From NCBI GenBank assembly GCA_002405445.1, contig DHLV01000169.1, positions 1 through 6,179 of the forward strand: a stretch of 6,179 bases of DNA, written 5' to 3'. The notes under the pieces were generated by a model. That model had not been told where the DNA came from, searched no databases, and saw only the letters and a list, made by a program, of their open reading frames with translations. Both the position numbers and the translations under genes were made by a program. This DNA comes from Flammeovirgaceae bacterium UBA4659. GTDB taxonomy: Bacteria > Bacteroidota > Bacteroidia > Cytophagales > Cyclobacteriaceae. This document shows positions 1-5,099 of this stretch, piece by piece; the first letter of the stretch is position 1; each line of letters opens with the position of its first letter.

Positions 1-447
1 GTTGAATTCATCGGCAACGTGAACAGGCGGTTCATCGACTGGGTGCAGCAGAGCGGACCTTTGAATCGGGTGACTCGTTTTGTTACCCACATGCCCCATG
101 CGCAGGTATTGGGAAAATATGGAACCACCGACTTGCAGCTTTTGGTCTTAGCGCACACGGCTATTGCACCGGGTAATCTTCCGGGAAAATTCTTTGAATA
201 CCTCGCCTCGGGAAATCCCATCCTCGCCATCGGCCCACCCGATGGAGATGCGGCACAAATTCTTCGCGAGACGAAAGCCGGGGTTATGGTCGATCGGGGT
301 GACCGGGCCGGCCTGCGGGCGGCATTGGAGACATATATTTCAAAATGGGAGCAAGGCGGAGTTACCGACAACCGATCGGTGGGTCGTTTTAGCCGGAAGG
401 CGCTTACGCAGCAACTGGTAGAAATCATTCAAACGGTGCTAAAATGA
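1..447 (+). CDS. Glycosyltransferase, GT4-like, C-terminal part (5' end outside window)
   Basis: The reading frame is open from the first base, so the gene begins upstream; the GTG at 19 is an internal valine, not a start. The visible 148 residues match the C-terminal nucleotide-sugar-binding half of a GT-B fold glycosyltransferase. They hold a strand followed by F-I-G (residues 3-5), a 'MPHAQVL' segment like the 'LPHxxVL' stretch of the family, and the donor-binding motif PGKFFEYLASGNP with its glutamate at visible residue 66. The 'AIGPPDGDAAQILRE' continuation is typical of Bacteroidota cell-surface glycan transferases. The enzyme would act in the cytoplasm or at the inner membrane face, moving a sugar from a nucleotide donor to a lipid-linked or protein acceptor; donor and acceptor cannot be told from sequence. 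Its TGA stop overlaps the ATG of the flippase gene (ATGA, 444-447), so the two are probably translated together. Family assignment is firm; specificity is unknown. Confidence 0.88.
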   Translation, partial: VEFIGNVNRRFIDWVQQSGPLNRVTRFVTHMPHAQVLGKYGTTDLQLLVLAHTAIAPGNLPGKFFEYLASGNPILAIGPPDGDAAQILRETKAGVMVDRGDRAGLRAALETYISKWEQGGVTDNRSVGRFSRKALTQQLVEIIQTVLK

Positions 448-1877
448 TTTCGGCTCGATTCATTAAGAGGTCATTGATCTACACGGTAGCCGGTGCCTTA
501 CCGATGGCAAGTGCGATTATTCTTCTTCCGTTCTACATCAAATTTCTCTCTGTTGAGCTGTATGGCGTACTTTCCCTCTATCTCGCGTTGACTCTGATTT
601 GTCAGATACTCATCACCTTCACGTTCGATACCTCCATTTACATCAAGTTTCAGGAGCTACGCCATGATCCGGTTGGGCTGCGGAAGTATCTCTCTTCCGT
701 TTATGCCTGGATGTTGGTGGCAGGCGTTATTCTGGTTAGCGTATCCGCGGCAATCGGACCTATTATTTTTTCGAAGTGGGTGAAACTGGAAGGCTCGCAC
801 TTTTTTCCATATGGTTTTTTGTCGGTAGCTACCGCTGTTTTTCAATCCATGTTCAAGGTGCATACCAGTCTGTTGCAAGCGAAAGAAGAACCAACGAAGT
901 TCTTTTGGTCAAACCTCTTGTCGTTTTCTTTGATTGCGGTATTGACCGTTGCCGGATTATCGTGGGCGCCAAACTCATTGTTTGGCCCAATTGGCGGTCG
1001 ATTTTTGGCAGTGGCGCTGTCAGGAACATGGGCGCTGTCAGGAATAATCAAAAATTATGGTTGGCACGTCCACTGGGGTTCACTTCGTTCAACTCGCTCA
1101 TTTAATGTATCGTCTCTGATCTATCAAGTTCAGCAGTGGGTGATTAACTACCTGGACAGGCCTATTTTGTTTTTGCTGGTGTCTTTGCAAACACTTGGTA
1201 TCTACGACTTTGCTTTTAAATGCTTGTTGCTGATTGATCTTATCATGGTTGGGTTGCACAATTCATTTTACCCGAGGGTAATTCAAACCGTTATGGCACA
1301 AGAAAGTAAGCACACCAGTGTTGAGGTGAACCGATACTACCATGGACTGATTGCGGTAACCATGCTTCTCGTTACCGGGGCAATTCTTGTTTTTCCGATT
1401 CTGGGTTATACCGGCATTATCCGCCAGGGATACGAGGGCGCGTTTGCGATCATCCCCTACCTGGCAGTCACGTATTTGCTTAAGAGTGTACGGTACTATT
1501 TCAATTTTCCGTACGGTGCCCTGCAATACGCGCAGCCTCTTCCAGGGTACTACCTGTTCGTAACTGCGGTGAAATTCCTTTTGATTTTTTTGTTGGTGCC
1601 ACAATGGGGCATACCCGGATTAGTCGGGGCAGCCTTGACAAGCTCTTTACTCGAGTTGCTTCTCCTGAAACATGGGTTGCGATCCAGGTTTGAGTTTCAG
1701 TTTAATGCAGGTAAAATCCTGATTGCCCCTGTGTTCATGGCAGCCGTCATCCTTGCCAATGAAGTGCTTTTTACTCAAAAGTGGCTGGCTCACCTGATTA
1801 ATATGGGGGTGGCCATTAGCATTTTGTTATGGTTGTATCGACATGAGATCCGATTTTTGAAATGGGCAAAGTCATGA
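444..1877 (+). CDS. Wzx-like oligosaccharide flippase (polysaccharide biosynthesis/export membrane protein)
   Basis: This is a 477-residue, very hydrophobic protein with about 12-14 predicted membrane segments judged by eye. Clear ones lie near residues 10-32, 39-62, 88-112, 155-172, 182-203, 300-325, 365-390 and 450-466, joined by short basic loops such as KFQELRHDP. Length and topology fit the MOP-superfamily flippases (Wzx/RfbX type) that move lipid-linked oligosaccharides from the cytoplasmic to the outer face of the inner membrane. The amino end (IKRSLIYTVAGALPMASAIILLPFYIKFL) is typical: a basic start, then a first helix with the PFY turn. The ATG at 444 overlaps the previous stop as ATGA, no Shine-Dalgarno is present, and no better start is seen. 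The neighbours (glycosyltransferases, methyltransferase) support a glycan export role. A six-residue repeat, ALSGTW-ALSGII (residues 191-202), comes from an 18-bp tandem duplication. The transported glycan is unknown; the family is inferred from topology and context more than from sharp motifs. Confidence 0.85.
   Translation: MISARFIKRSLIYTVAGALPMASAIILLPFYIKFLSVELYGVLSLYLALTLICQILITFTFDTSIYIKFQELRHDPVGLRKYLSSVYAWMLVAGVILVSVSAAIGPIIFSKWVKLEGSHFFPYGFLSVATAVFQSMFKVHTSLLQAKEEPTKFFWSNLLSFSLIAVLTVAGLSWAPNSLFGPIGGRFLAVALSGTWALSGIIKNYGWHVHWGSLRSTRSFNVSSLIYQVQQWVINYLDRPILFLLVSLQTLGIYDFAFKCLLLIDLIMVGLHNSFYPRVIQTVMAQESKHTSVEVNRYYHGLIAVTMLLVTGAILVFPILGYTGIIRQGYEGAFAIIPYLAVTYLLKSVRYYFNFPYGALQYAQPLPGYYLFVTAVKFLLIFLLVPQWGIPGLVGAALTSSLLELLLLKHGLRSRFEFQFNAGKILIAPVFMAAVILANEVLFTQKWLAHLINMGVAISILLWLYRHEIRFLKWAKS
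1013..1048 (+). repeat. 18-bp in-frame tandem duplication inside the flippase gene
   Basis: GGCGCTGTCAGGAA occurs at 1013-1026 and again at 1031-1044, exactly 18 bp apart, so the unit is six codons long and keeps the frame. It yields ALSGTW followed by ALSGII (flippase residues 191-202) within or at the end of a membrane segment. The last four bases of each unit have diverged (CATG against TAAT). This looks like a replication-slippage duplication that has started to drift. Confidence 0.8.
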
Positions 1878-2737
1878 AGTTTGCTCTGGCCAGATTCTTT
1901 CGTTCCGTAAATGCCAACCTGATTTACATCCGGTGTTTTCCGGTCTTCCAACTTCTCAAAGTGATGCGGTGGGTATCCGTGCAGGTGTACAAGCGGTGGA
2001 AGATCAGTGACCGGGAAGTAGTCATTCGGAATTTTGATCGGGATATCGAAATGAACCTGGATCCGCGATTCTCCATGGGCGCTATTTTGTTTTGGACCGG
2101 TTTTCACGAAGTGAAAGAACTTTTGTTTTTGCATTCTTTTTTAAAGCCACCTCATGTCGTTCTCGATGTTGGGGCCAATCAGGGTGAATTCAGTTTGTTT
2201 ACCGCCAAGCGTGTTTCGGCTGGGGGCGTGTATGCGTTTGAACCCTTACCGAACATGTTTCAGCGCCTTTCTACCAATATCAAAGTCAATGGATATCAGC
2301 ATGTGAAAGCCCTGGAACTAGCCATTGGCAAGACAGATGGCAGGCTGACCATCGTGGACCCCTCAACAGATAATGAAGGTGTTGCTTCTGCTTATTGGAA
2401 TGGCCAAACGGGCAGGCGTTTTGAGGTAAACATGCGGTCGCTGGATTCGTGCTGGCTCGAGTTTCAGTGGCCACGGGTCGATCTGATCAAACTGGACATT
2501 GAGGGCGGTGAATGGTTCGCCTTGCAGGGGGCCCAGCAGATTCTTGAAACGTTTCGCCCCACCGTATTGATTGAATTCAACGCTAGGAGTTATGCCGCAG
2601 CAGGTTATACAACGGCAGATGTCGACCATTTTTTGATGGATCTTGGCTATCAGAGATATGCGATTAGTAAAACCGGAAAGTTGATCGTGGCCAAAACGAT
2701 TCCTGATTTTAATAACCTGGTATACCAACCTAAATGA
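1874..2737 (+). CDS. FkbM-family SAM-dependent methyltransferase
   Basis: The product is a class I SAM-dependent methyltransferase of the FkbM type (Methyltransf_21), a family that usually O-methylates sugars or other hydroxyls. Numbered from the ATG at 1874 (287 residues), it has the SAM-binding motif DVGANQG at 98-104, then the acidic strand end 'YAFEPLP', then the family-typical DLIKLDIEGGE at 203-213 and the strand 'TVLIEFNA'. About 45 residues rich in aromatic and basic side chains precede the domain and could associate with the membrane. Two in-frame ATGs compete: 1862 gives four more residues (MGKV) and a 16-bp overlap with the flippase, while 1874 gives an exact ATGA overlap like those at the two neighbouring junctions, so I prefer 1874. 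Neither has a Shine-Dalgarno sequence. Its place between flippase and glycosyltransferase suggests it methylates a sugar of the glycan made here; position and sugar are unknown. Confidence 0.9.
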   Translation: MKFALARFFRSVNANLIYIRCFPVFQLLKVMRWVSVQVYKRWKISDREVVIRNFDRDIEMNLDPRFSMGAILFWTGFHEVKELLFLHSFLKPPHVVLDVGANQGEFSLFTAKRVSAGGVYAFEPLPNMFQRLSTNIKVNGYQHVKALELAIGKTDGRLTIVDPSTDNEGVASAYWNGQTGRRFEVNMRSLDSCWLEFQWPRVDLIKLDIEGGEWFALQGAQQILETFRPTVLIEFNARSYAAAGYTTADVDHFLMDLGYQRYAISKTGKLIVAKTIPDFNNLVYQPK

Positions 2738-3849
2738 GAATACTGTTTATCACACCCTGGTATCCGGATGACGCTCGCCCGAATCATGGAATCTTTATTC
2801 GTGAATTGGCCGTTGCGCTGGTCGAGGAGGGAAATCAGTTGGTGGTGATATCAACGAAAGTCGACTATGGTAGCTTCAATTTTTTTTCTCAATCAGTTGA
2901 TATAACGGTTAGTGAAGGGGTTGAAGAGCATCGGCTGGTGATGCAGCGATCAATTCCGATTGTTAATCAAGGGCTGTACCTGCGGTCGTCACTTCGCTAC
3001 GCCAGGAAGATTGCTGAATCTTTTCGTCCGGATGTTGTTCATGGCATGATCGGATATCCGGGTGCTGTGTTGGCTGTGTCAGTGGCGAGGGCCATCGGTT
3101 GTCGGTCAGTTGTAACGGAGCACACCCGCATCACCAATAATTTCAGAAGCTGGCCTCAAAAGTTTTTGACGGTTAACGCCCTTAAACAAGCCAACCGCGT
3201 AACCACCGTCAGTCGTTTCATGGCGGATGAGATTCAAGGTTTGATTGGCCGCCCCATCACGATCGTTCCCAATTTTATTGATCCCAAACGATACAAAGTC
3301 AAGTCGACTGAAAAGGGCAAGCATGTGGTAAACATCGGGTTCCTGGGAGGATTGGATACCGAGGTTAAAGGTTTGGATGTTTTGTTGAAAGCCTTGGCGT
3401 ATTGCGATTTTGATTACGTTCTGCACATAGGAGGAGAGGGCAAGCTTCGCTTGAATTATGAGCAATTGGCCTCTGATCTGGGGGTGAAAGGGTGCTGTCG
3501 TTTCTACGGTTTGGTGCGTCATGGGGAAGTACCCGAATTTCTTGCGAGCCTTGATTTTTTTGTGTGCTCCAGTCGTTTCGAAAGCTTTGGCCTCGTGGGT
3601 CTTGAGGCGCTGGCATCGGGCGTGCCGGTGGTTGCCACGCGGTGTGGTGGTACACAGGATTTTGTCTCCGACCAGACCGGAATACTGGTGGAACCTGACG
3701 ATGTGAGTTCCCTGACCCTTGGATTAAATCAAATGCACCAGCGCTTCCGAGAGTTTGTGCCGAACGATTTACGTCAACTGGTTATTGAACGGTTTGGTAA
3801 ATCAGCTAATGTGGCCGAGTGGCAGAGGCTTTATTCCAGCGTTGAATAA
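2734..3849 (+). CDS. Glycosyltransferase family 4 protein
   Basis: A complete 371-residue GT-B glycosyltransferase. The N-terminal acceptor domain starts with MRILFITPWYPDD and a glycine-rich loop (NHGIFIREL, residues 17-25), continues through 'RPDVVHGMIGYPGAV', and has a conserved-looking histidine at 130 (TEHTR). A 'TTVSRFMADEI' then 'IVPNFIDPKRY' linker leads to the C-terminal donor domain with FLGGL, 'VKGLDVLLKAL', 'GGEGKLR' and the E-x7-E motif (E283 and E291 in FESFGLVGLEALASG), the hallmark of retaining GT4 enzymes. All expected elements are present, so the enzyme is probably active; the sugar is not predictable. Its ATG overlaps the methyltransferase stop as ATGA (2734-2737), making it the last gene of the plus-strand operon. 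Its 3' end overlaps the 3' end of the opposing glycosyltransferase by 19 bp, and its last residues, LYSSVE, are encoded inside an inverted repeat. No terminator follows, so its transcript probably reads into antisense of the next gene. Confidence 0.93.
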   Translation: MRILFITPWYPDDARPNHGIFIRELAVALVEEGNQLVVISTKVDYGSFNFFSQSVDITVSEGVEEHRLVMQRSIPIVNQGLYLRSSLRYARKIAESFRPDVVHGMIGYPGAVLAVSVARAIGCRSVVTEHTRITNNFRSWPQKFLTVNALKQANRVTTVSRFMADEIQGLIGRPITIVPNFIDPKRYKVKSTEKGKHVVNIGFLGGLDTEVKGLDVLLKALAYCDFDYVLHIGGEGKLRLNYEQLASDLGVKGCCRFYGLVRHGEVPEFLASLDFFVCSSRFESFGLVGLEALASGVPVVATRCGGTQDFVSDQTGILVEPDDVSSLTLGLNQMHQRFREFVPNDLRQLVIERFGKSANVAEWQRLYSSVE

Positions 3850-3851
3850 AG
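3829..3851. repeat. Inverted repeat spanning both convergent stop codons
   Basis: The arms CTTTATTC (3829-3836) and GAATAAAG (3844-3851) are perfect 8-bp inverted repeats around a 7-nt centre, CAGCGTT. The left arm contains the stop of the minus-strand glycosyltransferase (TAA read from 3833-3831), and the right arm contains the stop of the plus-strand one (TAA at 3847-3849). The stem is AT rich and neither strand has a run of T after it, so it is not a textbook intrinsic terminator. It could still form a weak hairpin at both transcript ends, or simply reflect two related tails ending LYSSVE and LYSTLE. Confidence 0.75.
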
Positions 3852-5042
3852 TTGCGTAAGTGCACGTGCTGATTTTTCCCAACTAAATTCACCTTCCGTG
3901 GTGGCTTTAAATCCATTCGTTCCCATCTCCTTCCGAAGCTCCATATCCTGCTGCAGCCTTTCCACCTGACGGGCAAAGTCTTTCGGGTTGCTGGCTTCAA
4001 ACACCAATCCTGCTTGCGCAGCCTCCACAATTCGTTTCAAGGGTTTGCATGAGCTAACCAAAACAGGTTTTCCCGCCATCATGCTTTGAAAGAGTTTGTG
4101 CGGTACACCGTTTTCGTTTTGGGCATTGGACTTGTGGGGAATGACGTTGACGTCCGCCATTTTCATGTAACTGAATACCTTTGAAAATGGCTGGTGACCG
4201 AGTAAAAAGACCCGCTCGCTCAGGTTAAGCGCCTTTATCTGCCGTGTCAGTTCGGCAACCGCTGCATCACTGCCTCCACCGACAATAACCAGTGCAGTCT
4301 GGGGTGATTTAATCTCAGCCATGCCGGTCACGGCCGTATCAACTCCGCGATGAGGCCCTAACCCGCCAACATACGCCAAAATGAACTTTTCCTTGAATTT
4401 TTCATAAATCCTGTCATCCAGATTTTGGTGTAGAAAATCTGTGGACTCCGTATTTGACACCACACTAACTTTGTTCGGATCAATCGAATACTTGCGCAGC
4501 ATGTTGGCACGCATTTCATCAACTACAGCAATAATCGCATCGCTACCTTCAACCGCCTGCTTCTCCCAGTGCAGCCAACGTTTGGTGTTCATGAACAACT
4601 TGTTTTTTAGCCGTACCACCCATCCCGTTTTCCAGGCAAACCAAAGCGGCAGAGCTTCCGGGTAATTCTCGTGCATGTCAAAAATGACTTTTACCCCGCA
4701 ATGCCGTTTGAGAATAAGGGCTGTGCCCACCAGTGGCAGGTCGTGCACATGCACGATTTTGATGTTGTGTAGACGGATGAGACTTTTTGCCTTCCGATAG
4801 AAAATCGGGTGAACAAAGAAGGTGGACATGATCACATCCCAAAAGGCAAGCCCGTAGTTGCTCTTACCAGCATCAATCCGGTGGATGGTTAGACCGTCCT
4901 GAGTTTCATAGCTGACTTCATTTTTTCTCCGCAGAGATAAGAGTTCAATAGATTGATTTGCCTGAGTCAGTGATTTTATCTCCTTCTTAACCCGAATATC
5001 TTCGGGGTAAGTTGAGTTTAGGACCATGAGGACTGGTGGCAT
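3831..5042 (-). CDS. Glycosyltransferase, GT4-like (HKLFQ-type donor motif)
   Basis: A complete 403-residue GT-B glycosyltransferase on the minus strand. The N-terminal domain opens with 'LNSTYPEDIRVKKEIKSL' (the DxRVxxE pattern of this group), followed by 'IVHVHDLPL' (97-104) and FDMHENYPE (121-129), a family signature with H124 and E125. The donor domain carries YVGGLGPHRGVDT (224-236), 'LVIVGGGSD' and PHKLFQSMMAGKP (314-326). At the place where many GT4 enzymes have the second glutamate of E-x7-E, this one has Q319; I believe the HKLFQ variant recurs in this subgroup, so it need not mean loss of activity. The ATG at 5042 is the furthest-upstream possible start because an in-frame TAA lies directly before it; M6 is an alternative. 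No Shine-Dalgarno is seen. It converges on the plus-strand operon with a 19-bp overlap and lies 57 bp downstream of the lipoprotein gene. It probably contributes to the same or a nearby glycan; substrate unknown. Confidence 0.92.
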   Translation of the reverse strand: MPPVLMVLNSTYPEDIRVKKEIKSLTQANQSIELLSLRRKNEVSYETQDGLTIHRIDAGKSNYGLAFWDVIMSTFFVHPIFYRKAKSLIRLHNIKIVHVHDLPLVGTALILKRHCGVKVIFDMHENYPEALPLWFAWKTGWVVRLKNKLFMNTKRWLHWEKQAVEGSDAIIAVVDEMRANMLRKYSIDPNKVSVVSNTESTDFLHQNLDDRIYEKFKEKFILAYVGGLGPHRGVDTAVTGMAEIKSPQTALVIVGGGSDAAVAELTRQIKALNLSERVFLLGHQPFSKVFSYMKMADVNVIPHKSNAQNENGVPHKLFQSMMAGKPVLVSSCKPLKRIVEAAQAGLVFEASNPKDFARQVERLQQDMELRKEMGTNGFKATTEGEFSWEKSARALTQLYSTLE

Positions 5043-5099
5043 TTAAAAATCAAAAATCAATTAATTATTTAAAGCCAACGGTTCCTAGATCAAACGTTA
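5043..5099 (-). promoter_or_regulatory. AT-rich intergenic gap with a possible Bacteroidota-type promoter
   Basis: This 57-bp spacer separates the lipoprotein stop from the glycosyltransferase ATG. Read on the minus strand it has TTG (5078-5076), a 17-nt gap, then GATTTTTG (5058-5051). That is 7 of 8 matches to the Bacteroidota -7 consensus TAnnTTTG, with a -33-like TTG at a plausible distance. If real, transcription would start within a few bases of the ATG, giving an almost leaderless message. The AT-rich sequence makes chance matches likely, so this is only a candidate. The same place holds two tandem copies of AAAAATC (plus strand 5045-5051 and 5052-5058). No terminator hairpin for the upstream lipoprotein gene is visible. 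Confidence 0.25.

Noticed and set aside
19..21. GTG at 19 as a true start of the first glycosyltransferase
   Set aside because: The protein from this point would lack the whole N-terminal domain, and the frame is open to base 1 with family-like residues (EFIGN) before it.
1263..1604. 113-codon open frame on the minus strand inside the flippase gene
   Set aside because: It lies wholly opposite a strong membrane-protein gene, its translation has no recognisable domain or signal, and it has no start context; it is a shadow of the coding frame.
1862..1864. ATG at 1862 as the methyltransferase start
   Set aside because: Possible, but it gives a 16-bp overlap and only four extra residues, whereas 1874 reproduces the ATGA overlap seen at both adjacent junctions; kept as an alternative.
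1790..2134. 114-codon minus-strand frame crossing the flippase/methyltransferase junction
   Set aside because: It is antisense to two well-supported genes and its product has no family features.
3365..3655. 96-codon minus-strand open frame, with a longer one at 3106-3522, opposite the plus-strand glycosyltransferase
   Set aside because: The translations are low-complexity and unlike any family, while the opposite strand encodes the conserved donor domain with E-x7-E; both are antisense shadows.
3829..3851. Reading the inverted repeat as a classical Rho-independent terminator
   Set aside because: The stem is AT rich and no T-run follows on either strand, so it is listed only as a repeat.
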